Origin: Christensenella sp. UBA7588
GTDB lineage: Bacteria; Bacillota; Clostridia; Christensenellales; CAG-917
NCBI GenBank assembly: GCA_002478945.1
Contig: DLKM01000001.1
Coordinates: forward strand, 16,055 to 80,054
Direction: 5' to 3'
Length of the DNA: 64,000 bases
Numbering within the stretch: position 1 is the stretch's first letter; every line of letters begins with the position of its first letter. Shown here piece by piece: positions 38,840 to 47,068 of this stretch. The notes under the pieces were generated by a model. The model did not search any database. It was not told the DNA's origin and was given only the letters and a program-made list of their open reading frames with translations. The position numbers were made by a program, and so were the translations under genes.

Positions 38840-39919
38840 TCAGTCTGCAAGAAAAGTCGGTTTTCCGTATACCATCAAACTTATAAAGTCTATCGGCCAC
38901 ACGAAAACGAACAGTTCGACAGCAAGCATTCCCGCAATTAATGTTGATGCATATTTGTTTTCAAAGAACTTTGCAATGCGGTAAATCCACACCAAAGCCC
39001 AACCGAAAATCAGCATCAATATGCATTTTGCATAACGCGGCAAACTGTCGAATTTTGCCGTGAAAGTTTTGTTTTCTTCTATATCTTTTTCTACGGGCAG
39101 TTGAACGTAAAAACTGCTTCCCTTACCCTTTTTGCTTTTGACGTATACCTTTCCGTCGTACTCCGTAACGATTTCTTTGACGACGTACAATCCTACGCCT
39201 TGGCTCGCTCCGCTCTGACGAGAATTGTCCTCTTTGAAATACTGGTCGAAAACCAAAGGCAGATTCTCTTTTGCGATGCCGATTCCGTTATCTTTCACGC
39301 AGAAACACAGATTGTTCCCCGCTCTCTTGAAACGGACTTTGATTACGGTGTTCTCGGCGGAATACTTTACGGCGTTGGATATGAGATTCTGCACCACGCT
39401 TTCGATTTGCGACTGCACGGCTCGTATCTTGACGTTGGGAATCTTGCCGACTTTGAGTTTTATGTTTTTGGTTTCGACAAGTGCCTTTTGTTTGTCGAGT
39501 ATTTTTCCGAAAAGCACCCTTGCGTCGTATAATTGTCTCCGCTCGACGGCGTTGCTTTTTGCCTGGCGCGAAGCCTCGACCATAGACACCACCATATCGT
39601 TCATCTGTTGCGTTTTTTGGGAAATGAGCGAAACGTAATCCTTATCGTTCAAGCCGTCGGCAAGACACTCCGCATAACCCGAGATAATCGACAGCGGAGT
39701 TTTCATATCGTGCGCGACGGATGCCACGGACGACTCGGCTCTTTTCATTGTATTTTCCTGCTCGTCTTGCATTTTCAGCATTGACAATCGCAGCGATTCG
39801 ATGCGAACGGCAATGGAATGATACTCTCCGTAACCGCTTGTATCGACGCGCGTATACAAGTCGCCTTCCTGTATTCGAGCGAGGCTTCTTTCGATTTTTA
39901 CAATTTCATTTCTTTTCAT
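38840..39919 (-). CDS. Histidine kinase without N-terminal sensor, with C-terminal membrane helices
   Basis: A 359-residue kinase. It begins directly with a HAMP-like helix pair (about 8-55), then the H-box SVASVAHDMKTPLS (phospho-His near 68-72), N-box NLISNAVKYSAEN, G1 VKDNGIGI, and G2 SQGVGLYVVKEIV, so it should autophosphorylate. The usual two N-terminal membrane helices and sensor are missing: an in-frame stop sits four codons upstream of the ATG. Instead two hydrophobic segments occur after the catalytic domain (about 305-322 and 331-355). No good ribosome binding site is seen. It is paired with the regulator gene 62 bases upstream. Confidence 0.85.
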   Translation of the reverse strand: MKRNEIVKIERSLARIQEGDLYTRVDTSGYGEYHSIAVRIESLRLSMLKMQDEQENTMKRAESSVASVAHDMKTPLSIISGYAECLADGLNDKDYVSLISQKTQQMNDMVVSMVEASRQAKSNAVERRQLYDARVLFGKILDKQKALVETKNIKLKVGKIPNVKIRAVQSQIESVVQNLISNAVKYSAENTVIKVRFKRAGNNLCFCVKDNGIGIAKENLPLVFDQYFKEDNSRQSGASQGVGLYVVKEIVTEYDGKVYVKSKKGKGSSFYVQLPVEKDIEENKTFTAKFDSLPRYAKCILMLIFGWALVWIYRIAKFFENKYASTLIAGMLAVELFVFVWPIDFISLMVYGKPTFLAD

Positions 39920-39981
39920 AATCGAATGTTAAAGTATCGTTTTTGTATCGATAAACTATTAATTTGTGCGGTAGCACCAAA

Positions 39982-40656
39982 TTAGTCCTGCCATTTATAG
40001 CCGAGACCCCACACCGTGACGACGTTGTTTACGCCCGCCTTATCCAGCTTGTCACGCAACCTTGCTATCGTAACCGCGACGGTGTTTTCGTCGATATATT
40101 CGTCAACGCCCCACACGTCGTCGATTATCTTTTGTTTTGGCATTATCTGATTTTCGTGCGCCGTAAGATAGTCGAGAATCTTAAATTCTTTTGCCGTAAG
40201 GTTGAGAACTTCCTCTCCGACTTTAGCCTCGAATCTCGACGGGGACACCGACAGCGAACCGTATTTTCTATCCCCCGTAGGCACGACGTTAAACTCGTAA
40301 AAACGGCGCAGTTGAGCGTTGACTCGCATAACCATTTCTTTGAAAGAAAACGGCTTGGTAATATAATCGTCCGCCCCCAATTCAAACATTCTGACCTTGT
40401 CGTCCTCCGACACTTTTGCCGATACGACGATGATAGGAATATTCATATTTTTGCGCAAGTTTTCACAAACGCTGAAACCGTCGATTTTCGGCATCATTAT
40501 GTCGAGAAGCGCAATGTCGGGCTTGACCTCTTTTGCCATATTCAACGCCTGCGCGCCGTCAAACGCCTGATACACTTCGTGTCCAGCACGTTGCAAATAG
40601 CTTTTCATCATATCCGATATTTCAACGTTATCTTCTGCAATAAGTACTTTTCTCAT
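39982..40656 (-). CDS. OmpR/PhoB-family response regulator
   Basis: DNA-binding response regulator of 224 residues. The start at 40656 (MRKVLIAEDNVEISDMM) has GGAGA upstream; a longer frame exists but lacks a site. The receiver has the acidic pair (ED near 8-9), the phospho-acceptor Asp in ALLDIMMPKIDG (near 52), the Thr/Ser in VVSAK and the conserved Lys in DYITKPF. The C-terminal winged helix (trans_reg_C) shows LTAKEFKILDYL and TVAVTIARLRDKL. It is partnered with the kinase at 38840. The target genes are unknown. Confidence 0.92.
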   Translation of the reverse strand: MRKVLIAEDNVEISDMMKSYLQRAGHEVYQAFDGAQALNMAKEVKPDIALLDIMMPKIDGFSVCENLRKNMNIPIIVVSAKVSEDDKVRMFELGADDYITKPFSFKEMVMRVNAQLRRFYEFNVVPTGDRKYGSLSVSPSRFEAKVGEEVLNLTAKEFKILDYLTAHENQIMPKQKIIDDVWGVDEYIDENTVAVTIARLRDKLDKAGVNNVVTVWGLGYKWQD

Positions 40657-40706
40657 TTTCTTTTCTCCACTTCTATTGTATACCGTTTTTCGTCTTTTTT
40701 CAAGTT

Positions 40707-41588
40707 TTACTTGAGATTGTTCGATTTCTCGATTTTTGTCTTTGCGTCCGAAAAATATCTTTCGTAAGCTCGTTTGCAATACCGCGAGTGTTTGTCCGTC
40801 TCCGCCTTTTCGGGCATCTTAAACGAATACCTGCCGTTGACTCTCCAACCGTTCAACATTCCTATGTTAAACGCGTCTACGGGGCAATTAAACGAACAGC
40901 GAGTACACATAAGGCAATCTCCGCCGAATTTGAATTTGCCGTTTTCATCGACGGATATATTTCCGACGGGGCAATTTTTCACGCACGCTCCGCATTTGAC
41001 GCACTTGTTTGCGTCCACTTTGAACAGTCTCCCGTTCACTTTCATTGCAGGATGCTCTATGCGAAACACCCACGCAATCAACGCTCCGAACGGCACTTTT
41101 TTGAGTTTATGTTCAACTCCGTCAAGCACTTCCCTTGCCTCGATAGGCGCAAGAGACGTAAGCGTATCGAGCATTTTCACGCTCATTTCGTCCGTATGTC
41201 TGAATATCATATTATAAGGCATCACATAGTGGTATTCGCTTTTTGCGATATAACCTTTTTTCTTCAATATCGAATTCATCTTTATAGACGAAACGTTGTT
41301 GAGGCTCAACGGTTCTCCCGACGTTTTAACGACGAAATACTCTTTTTTGTCGGCATTCGGCAGAGCTTTTGCCAAATCGAGCATTATCACAGGGGCGTTA
41401 AAGCCGTGAATCGGATACGCAAATCCGACGTAGTCAAATTCGTTCGGATTCGGCAAATCGACAAATCCTTTTTTCACGACGTGTATCGAAGTGGCAACGT
41501 CGTTGTTTTCAAATTCTTTTTTATAAAGCTCAACGGCTTTTTTCGTGTTTCCCGTTCCCGAAAAAACGTATATAATCGCTTTTTTCAT
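40707..41588 (-). CDS. EFR1-type flavodoxin/ferredoxin fusion protein
   Basis: A 293-residue cytosolic electron-transfer protein. The start at 41588 (MKKAIIYVFSGTGNTKK) has GAGG upstream and begins 1 base after the stop of the epimerase gene. The N-terminal 170 residues fit a flavodoxin-like fold that binds FMN (SGTGNT loop). The C-terminal 80 residues carry two 4Fe-4S motifs (CVKCGACVKNCP and CLMCTRCSFNCP). EFR1-family proteins are common in anaerobic Bacillota, and their partners are not well known. It is probably co-transcribed with the epimerase and the two-component genes. Confidence 0.85.
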   Translation of the reverse strand: MKKAIIYVFSGTGNTKKAVELYKKEFENNDVATSIHVVKKGFVDLPNPNEFDYVGFAYPIHGFNAPVIMLDLAKALPNADKKEYFVVKTSGEPLSLNNVSSIKMNSILKKKGYIAKSEYHYVMPYNMIFRHTDEMSVKMLDTLTSLAPIEAREVLDGVEHKLKKVPFGALIAWVFRIEHPAMKVNGRLFKVDANKCVKCGACVKNCPVGNISVDENGKFKFGGDCLMCTRCSFNCPVDAFNIGMLNGWRVNGRYSFKMPEKAETDKHSRYCKRAYERYFSDAKTKIEKSNNLK

Positions 41589-41589
41589 A

Positions 41590-43164
41590 TTACTCCTCGT
41601 AGTGCGTATAACACGCTTTGTGATTACCGTCGAAATAATAGGTGCAATTCTCTCCTTTTGCGTGAGTATCGTACCAAACCTGCGCGTAAAACGGCATAAA
41701 CTTTGAAAGTCTGTCATAATCCCACGGACTCGGTTGACAACACTCGGGACACCAATGTCCTGCTTTCAGCACACAATACGGAGACGCCCAAAATCTATGT
41801 CCGTCGTGGCACTCCCACTCGAGTTTGGTATACAAATCGCCTTTCGTCATACTTTGAGACAAGCATTTTCCGCCTCTGAACGCCGCCGCAGAACGCATAT
41901 CTTCTATATCGAGTTGGTCGTCGGGCTTGCTTTCGTCGTAGCCGTGGTCGAGCCTGTAACCGTGTTCTTTGACCTTGGTTATATCTCGCATATCGTCGTA
42001 ATCCACGCTTCCGTCCGCAATTTGTCCGAGCGCAAGCACGGGAAACGCGTCCCAATCCGTCGGCATACACTTCAGATTTTCCTTGCTTCCGAAAAACGCT
42101 TTTACTCTCCCTGCCTGATTCGTTTTTATCCAGTACCTCGGCGCGTTATCGTCTTTCAGCAATCTTTCTATTGCGAGTTTGGACACAAGTTTAGACGGCA
42201 CTATTTTACCGAGCCTGTAATAACCGTGTTTATCCAACATCTCTTTCCAATACGACTTTACGTCCTCGTGTTGAAAATCGAAATAATCGTTTAACACGTT
42301 GCTGTCCTCAAACCACATACAATGGAAGTTGCGGATAGAATTCCATTGCGGCTTCATATACTTTCTCGTCGAACCGCCGATAATCTTGAATCCTTCGTCA
42401 AAAGTATCGTAACCCGTAACCCTGTTCGGTGCGCCGCCGCCGATGTTGTAGCATTTCTTCCAAAAGCCGTCGTCGAGTTCTCCTCTTGCGTCCTTTTCCA
42501 CCAGTCTGCGCATCAGAAGTCCGCTATCCCTTGCCGTAACCCATTCTATAGGCGCGTTAAAACAAGTGTGGAACATCAATCCGTCTTTCATATTGTTCGC
42601 AAGCATTTTGGAGTGAAGCATACCCGTCTGCCTAAGCACAACCCACTTCGTTACGTCGCTGTCCACGACGAATCTTTCGCCCTTTATCTTGCTTGCGGAA
42701 TATTCGTCGTAAGTGCTTGAAATAAGCGGGTCTCCGACTCTGCCCCACGGATGCTTGTAATTGCGATTTCCGTACACGGCAACCGTGGAAATATGCACCA
42801 ATTTGGGTTGTTTCGTTTTTATTTGCGTTACGGCGTCGACGATGTTTTTCGCGCCGATTCTGTTGCATCTGTCGGCAAGTTCGGGATAATGGTCGGCAAG
42901 CGGCGGAATAACCGCGGCAAGATTCAACACGTAATCGCTGTATTTGACGAGCCTTTTGCAATCTTCTATTTCGGCAACATCTCCGAATATAATCTCGATA
43001 CGAGAGCCGTATTTTCTTCTCCATTCTTTTGCGAGTCTCTTTTCGCGCGTATCGTCCACGAGCAACACCTTGATTTTTCTCACAACGTCGCTCTCGAACA
43101 GTTGTTCCAGCGTTTCGCGTCCCATATTTCCGCTTGCGCCCGTCAATGCAATTATTTTATCCAT
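41590..43164 (-). CDS. NAD-dependent epimerase/dehydratase (SDR) with a C-terminal zinc-binding domain
   Basis: A 524-residue protein. The N-terminal half is an extended SDR with the nucleotide-binding loop TGASGNMG (8-15), the Ser/Tyr/Lys catalytic pattern (HISTVAVYGN, then EYSASKIKGERF), and the usual epimerase length. The C-terminal part (about residues 425-524) carries a Cys/His cluster, GGKCLSQS ... WECHDGHRFWAS ... GHWCPECC. This is the treble-clef zinc-binding pattern usually found in nucleic-acid-associated proteins, an odd partner for an epimerase. The substrate is probably a nucleotide sugar or a lipid-linked sugar. The GGAGG site before the ATG is strong. Confidence 0.8.
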   Translation of the reverse strand: MDKIIALTGASGNMGRETLEQLFESDVVRKIKVLLVDDTREKRLAKEWRRKYGSRIEIIFGDVAEIEDCKRLVKYSDYVLNLAAVIPPLADHYPELADRCNRIGAKNIVDAVTQIKTKQPKLVHISTVAVYGNRNYKHPWGRVGDPLISSTYDEYSASKIKGERFVVDSDVTKWVVLRQTGMLHSKMLANNMKDGLMFHTCFNAPIEWVTARDSGLLMRRLVEKDARGELDDGFWKKCYNIGGGAPNRVTGYDTFDEGFKIIGGSTRKYMKPQWNSIRNFHCMWFEDSNVLNDYFDFQHEDVKSYWKEMLDKHGYYRLGKIVPSKLVSKLAIERLLKDDNAPRYWIKTNQAGRVKAFFGSKENLKCMPTDWDAFPVLALGQIADGSVDYDDMRDITKVKEHGYRLDHGYDESKPDDQLDIEDMRSAAAFRGGKCLSQSMTKGDLYTKLEWECHDGHRFWASPYCVLKAGHWCPECCQPSPWDYDRLSKFMPFYAQVWYDTHAKGENCTYYFDGNHKACYTHYEE

Positions 43165-43365
43165 AGTTACCTCCTGTTTGCGAATAAATTATCGCATTTT
43201 CGAGGCGTGAAAATCTTGACAAAAACATTACTCTTTATCCTATTTTTCAATCAAATATCGCGCTTTTTAAGAATTTTGTAAGAAACGGCGTTTTCTCCCT
43301 TTCGGATTGTCAAAACAACGTTTAGCCGCAATCGAAAGCACAATCGTGTCTGCGGTATAAAAAAA

Positions 43366-43387
43366 CAAGTCCTCATAAGAGGACTTG
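43366..43387 (-). terminator. Terminator of the ESCRT/TIR/WXG operon
   Basis: Arms CAAGTCCTC (43366-43374) and GAGGACTTG (43379-43387) with an ATAA loop, followed on the minus strand by seven T residues. It lies 38 bases after the last gene (stop at 43425). Confidence 0.88.
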
Positions 43388-43424
43388 CGTCGATGCGTTA
43401 AACTATCTTAATTTACGTCTACGG

Positions 43425-44924
43425 TTATTCGGCAATCGCAGTCGCGATTCTGTCCGCCGAATCTCCGCCGTTTCCGCCGTCGTCGACGGGGTGTGCGCCT
43501 TTAAGGCGATATTGCGCCATCGGCTTTTTGCGGTATTCGGAATCCATAATGCAGAGTTGTTTTTTGATAATTCCTCTCATGTGCATAGCAGGTTCCAAAC
43601 AATACTTTTGCATCAGTTCGACGTCCACGTCGTCGGCTTTTTGCCAATGCGGGAAAAGCAACTTGACGTAAGCCGTCATAATGCGTTTCACAGCCGTCGT
43701 ATCACGAGTGTCGGAATCTTGCGGAACGATGAGCATATCGTCCACCACTTTTTTGGAAACGATGTCCTCTCTGAAAGCGTGCATAATTTCGGCAAAGTAC
43801 TCCGTATTCAAAGCCCAGCCGTTGACTTTCATATTCTCGTTCATACGAGGTATTTTCCAGCCCTCGATAAAGCCGTGGAAGCGGTCTATAAGCGCAGAAT
43901 CTCCGAACACGCTCGGCAACGTTTCAAACATATTGACGTTGACGTTCATCATTTCGGACTTGATATTTCCGAGCAAAATCACGCCTGCGTCTCCGCTGCC
44001 TGCCTTTATGCCGACGGTATAAGAGCCGCTTTCGAGATAGCCTTTCATTGCGCCTTGCATCTCGGCTTCGTCGGGGAATCTTATCGTACCCACTTCGTCA
44101 AGCGCGACGTAATCGTAGTTGGACACGAGACCTTCTTGCTTTTTGTTCATATCGTAGAACATCTTTGCTCTGGTCATAACGCCGCCGCTCGAAAGCCATC
44201 CGCGCTTGCTTATCTGCGAGAAAACGTAGCTCTTACCAGTACCCTTCGGCGCAAGCTCGATGAGGTTGAGACGCTTTTCGACGAACGGCAACAGACGAGT
44301 GAGCATAGTGATTTTCTCCTCTTGCGAGGCGTATCCCTGCGGATTGTAGTCGATTGCCATAAGCAACAAATCAATCCACTCGTCGAGCGTGAAATACTTG
44401 CGTGCTTTTCTGAAATACTCCTTGTCGATTGTGTACGGCAAAAAGTCTTTGAAAGATTTAAGCACGATTCTGCCCTCTGATTTTTTCGGGCTTATAGGCA
44501 CTTCTTCGTAGCCGAGTTCCACGATACCCCAAGTGTCTCCGTCCGAATGGATAAGGCTTTTCTTGCAGCTGTCCCATACGGTTTGACTTATGTACGTTTG
44601 GGAATAATCGACGCCGAAATCGGGCATAGCAAACATCACTCGTCCTGATTTAATCTCAAACGAAATATTGATTTTTGCCATAAATTTTACCGTTTCGCCC
44701 GAAACGATGCTATCGAGAATGGCGTTCCATTCCTGTTTTCTCGGAACGATGTCCTTGATTTTTTCAACGACGAAATCGACGCTGATGTCTCCGTTTTTAT
44801 CCGAATACCGTTTGATAAACCAGTCTCTAATAAAAGCGGGCAAACTCAATGCCGAAAAAACGGACTGGACGGAAGATTTTTTGACAATCATTCCGTCGAA
44901 ATACTGTTTTAATTTTTCTTCCAT
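43425..44924 (-). CDS. BrxL-like AAA+ ATPase lacking the Lon protease domain
   Basis: A 499-residue protein matching the N-terminal and AAA+ parts of BrxL, the Lon-like ATPase of BREX phage-defence systems. The Walker A is APKGTGKS (225-232), preceded by MLTRLLPFVEKRLNLIEL. The Walker B is YVALDEV (272-278), and downstream are MKGYLESGSYTVG and DRFHGFIEGWKIPRM. These run in the order seen in BrxL. The family is usually about 680 residues; here the C-terminal Lon-type protease part is missing and the protein ends in a Gly/Asp-rich tail. No other BREX gene (brxA, brxB, brxC, pglX, pglZ) is in the window. It is the last gene of the operon and starts 1 base after the upstream stop. Confidence 0.82.
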   Translation of the reverse strand: MEEKLKQYFDGMIVKKSSVQSVFSALSLPAFIRDWFIKRYSDKNGDISVDFVVEKIKDIVPRKQEWNAILDSIVSGETVKFMAKINISFEIKSGRVMFAMPDFGVDYSQTYISQTVWDSCKKSLIHSDGDTWGIVELGYEEVPISPKKSEGRIVLKSFKDFLPYTIDKEYFRKARKYFTLDEWIDLLLMAIDYNPQGYASQEEKITMLTRLLPFVEKRLNLIELAPKGTGKSYVFSQISKRGWLSSGGVMTRAKMFYDMNKKQEGLVSNYDYVALDEVGTIRFPDEAEMQGAMKGYLESGSYTVGIKAGSGDAGVILLGNIKSEMMNVNVNMFETLPSVFGDSALIDRFHGFIEGWKIPRMNENMKVNGWALNTEYFAEIMHAFREDIVSKKVVDDMLIVPQDSDTRDTTAVKRIMTAYVKLLFPHWQKADDVDVELMQKYCLEPAMHMRGIIKKQLCIMDSEYRKKPMAQYRLKGAHPVDDGGNGGDSADRIATAIAE

Positions 44925-44925
44925 A

Positions 44926-46458
44926 TCAAATGTCCATATCGTTTTCCGTCATACCTTTGACGAAAACGAGTTTTTGCTCTCCGATAACGCCTTTAGAGGA
45001 TATTTTTGCGACGTATTCTCCGGGCATATCTACGTTGACCTTGCAACTCCAGTTCCTTATGCATTTTTCGCAAGCGTAATTTTCTCCGTCGAGTTCGAGA
45101 TAAACTCTGTCGAAATCTTTGCTGACGTAAAAATTCAACACGGGTTTTTCTCCCGGCAAAATGGATATTTGCGTGTTTTCAAACACGATTTCCACCTTGT
45201 CGTCCGCCTTGACTGGTGTGCTTGCGTCCGTATTCACGGGTGCTTGCGGAACGGGCTTTTCTGCAGGTTTCGTCTCGACTATCGGTTCTGCGTCGTTCTT
45301 TGCGCCGCTGATTCCCGCATACTCCTCGAAACGCGCGATTTCTTTTCTGCTGACCATAGGACGCACCTTTTTGATTGCGCCCACGATGTGCGACATACAG
45401 ACTTTTTCTTCGACGTTCGTCTTTATGTAGTTATTGAGCGGAATTTCCTTTGCTCTGTCGCAGATTTCATCGATGTCCGCACCCGAATAACCGTCGGTAA
45501 GCGCAACGATTTTCGAAAAATCCACGTCGTCTCCGAGCGGAATCTTGGTCAACTGCTTTCTGAAAAGATATTCTCTTGCCTTTGCGTCGGGAAGCGGAAC
45601 GTAAATCTTCTCGCTGAATCTACCCGAACGTACCGCCGCTCCGTCGACGTCCCAAGGACGGTTCGTCGCGCCCAAAAGCAACAGATTTGGATTGCGCCCT
45701 ACAAAGCCGTCTATTTGTTGCAAGAATTCGTTTACTCGCTTATCGTTGTGCGGGTCGGAGCCTCTCTGCCCGAACAGGCTATCCATTTCGTCAACGAAAA
45801 TAATGGCAAGCGGGTCTTTTCTTGCCGTTTCAAACAAACTGCTTATGTTCTTTTCGGATTCTCCCACCCATTTGCTCACGATGTCGGAGCCTTTGATGGC
45901 GTAGAACGTCGCGCCGACCTCGTTTGCGATGGCTTTTGCAATCATCGTTTTACCCGTTCCGGGAGGGCCGTAAAGCAACACGCCGCCACCGCTTTTTTTG
46001 CCGTACACGGCGTACTTTTCGGGGTATTTAACGGGGTTAATCATTCTCATACGAATGGTCTGTTTAACCTCGTCCAAACCTGCGACGTCGTTAAATTTGA
46101 TGTCGGGAATTTTTGCGGATTGCCACACTTTGGCATCCGAATCTTCTTTTCCGGAATCTTTCGTTTTTGCGCTCGTTTTGTTCACTACTCGACCGCTCGA
46201 AGAATCGGCGGTATCGGACAGAGCGGAGCTGTTGTTTTCAAGGTTGTTTGCGATGTCGATGAGCCTTTGCGCTCTCTCGAATCTTGCCTTTTTAAGCTCG
46301 CCCGTGTCCTGTTTCGCCAACTGAATAAGCGACTTTGCGGCGCGGAGCAAATTTGTCTTTGCGGTGGCAATATCTCCCCGAGCCTGCGCCTTCTTCGCGT
46401 TGTCGTAATACAACAAAAACGTATCGTAAATAAATGCGCTTTTATCCGTATCAGCCAT
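44926..46458 (-). CDS. Vps4/katanin-like AAA ATPase with N-terminal MIT-like domain
   Basis: A 510-residue ATPase. Residues 1-75 form a three-helix segment (YDTFLLYYDNAKKAQARGD, AKTNLLRAAKSLIQLAKQ, ARFERAQRLIDIANNL) with the size and Ala/Tyr/Leu pattern of MIT domains. A linker follows (80-115). The AAA core has Walker A GPPGTGKT (164-171), pore loop SKWVGESEKN (195-204, almost the Vps4 sequence), Walker B IIFVDE (219-224), Arg fingers in RSGRF (277-281) and GATNRPWDVD. MSHIVGAIKKVRPMVS (355-370) resembles the end of Vps4. A beta-rich Ig-like extension (about 410-505) with two Cys is unusual. Known Vps4 proteins disassemble ESCRT-III filaments. Here the adjacent genes encode ESCRT-III-like proteins. 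Confidence 0.88.
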   Translation of the reverse strand: MADTDKSAFIYDTFLLYYDNAKKAQARGDIATAKTNLLRAAKSLIQLAKQDTGELKKARFERAQRLIDIANNLENNSSALSDTADSSSGRVVNKTSAKTKDSGKEDSDAKVWQSAKIPDIKFNDVAGLDEVKQTIRMRMINPVKYPEKYAVYGKKSGGGVLLYGPPGTGKTMIAKAIANEVGATFYAIKGSDIVSKWVGESEKNISSLFETARKDPLAIIFVDEMDSLFGQRGSDPHNDKRVNEFLQQIDGFVGRNPNLLLLGATNRPWDVDGAAVRSGRFSEKIYVPLPDAKAREYLFRKQLTKIPLGDDVDFSKIVALTDGYSGADIDEICDRAKEIPLNNYIKTNVEEKVCMSHIVGAIKKVRPMVSRKEIARFEEYAGISGAKNDAEPIVETKPAEKPVPQAPVNTDASTPVKADDKVEIVFENTQISILPGEKPVLNFYVSKDFDRVYLELDGENYACEKCIRNWSCKVNVDMPGEYVAKISSKGVIGEQKLVFVKGMTENDMDI

Positions 46459-46467
46459 AGCCTATCC

Positions 46468-47061
46468 TCAGCCTAAATCGTTAAGAGTCTTGGACAATTC
46501 TTTCAACTTGTTGTCGATGTCGTTGTCAAGCGACTTTTCTTGGTCACTTGCCTGCGTGCCGATAAGGGCTTCGATTTCCGCGTCGTCGATGTTGATGTTT
46601 GCAGACGAAATCGAGGAGAACGTATCGTTGGTCGAATCGAGCATTGCGTCGATGTTGTCCGTCGTTTCCTCAACGCCCATCATAGCGGTTTCAAATTCCT
46701 TTTGCACCTTGGCAAAGTTCATATCCTTGGTAATTGCCTGCATCTCTTTGGACACAACGCTCATACCTTTCAAAAACTCGCCGGTCATTTGGCTCAAATC
46801 GCGCATTTGCAACGTGTTTTGGAAGTTGAGCAACATTTCTTTTGCTTTCTTCTCTTGTGCAAGTGCCGTTCTCAAGCAGCTGACCGCAAGGCTGTATTGT
46901 TGAGGAGAGCCTTGAATTTTTGCTTGTTTTGCGGATTCTATCGCCTTTTGTTTTTGGACTTGGAGTTTGGAAATATGCTTTTCTATATCGCGCATCGTTT
47001 TGCGCACGAGCATTCTCTTTTCCAGTTCTTTTTCTTCTTTTGTCTTAAATAGTTTTCCCAT
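46468..47061 (-). CDS. ESCRT-III-like (Snf7/CHMP-like) protein with C-terminal MIM1-type motif
   Basis: A 197-residue, mostly helical protein. A basic N-terminal helix (1-50) is followed by a long hairpin, then FLKGMSVVSKEMQAITKDMN (97-115) and VQKEFETAMMGVEETTDNIDAML. These match the order and spacing of CHMP2/Vps2-type ESCRT-III proteins. After an acidic linker (155-180) the last residues 179-191 read DNDIDNKLKELSK. This fits the MIM1 consensus (acidic-x-x-hydrophobic-x-x-Arg/Lys-Leu-x-x-Leu) that binds MIT domains of Vps4. It precedes the MIT-AAA ATPase by 10 bases with its own GAGG site. Bacterial PspA/Vipp1 are in the same superfamily but lack a MIM1. Confidence 0.85.
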   Translation of the reverse strand: MGKLFKTKEEKELEKRMLVRKTMRDIEKHISKLQVQKQKAIESAKQAKIQGSPQQYSLAVSCLRTALAQEKKAKEMLLNFQNTLQMRDLSQMTGEFLKGMSVVSKEMQAITKDMNFAKVQKEFETAMMGVEETTDNIDAMLDSTNDTFSSISSANINIDDAEIEALIGTQASDQEKSLDNDIDNKLKELSKTLNDLG

Positions 47062-47068
47062 AAATACC

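Noticed and set aside
43425..44924. Calling the operon a BREX system because of the BrxL-like gene
   Set aside because: No pglX methylase, pglZ phosphatase, brxA, brxB or brxC is in the window, and the protein lacks the Lon protease part.
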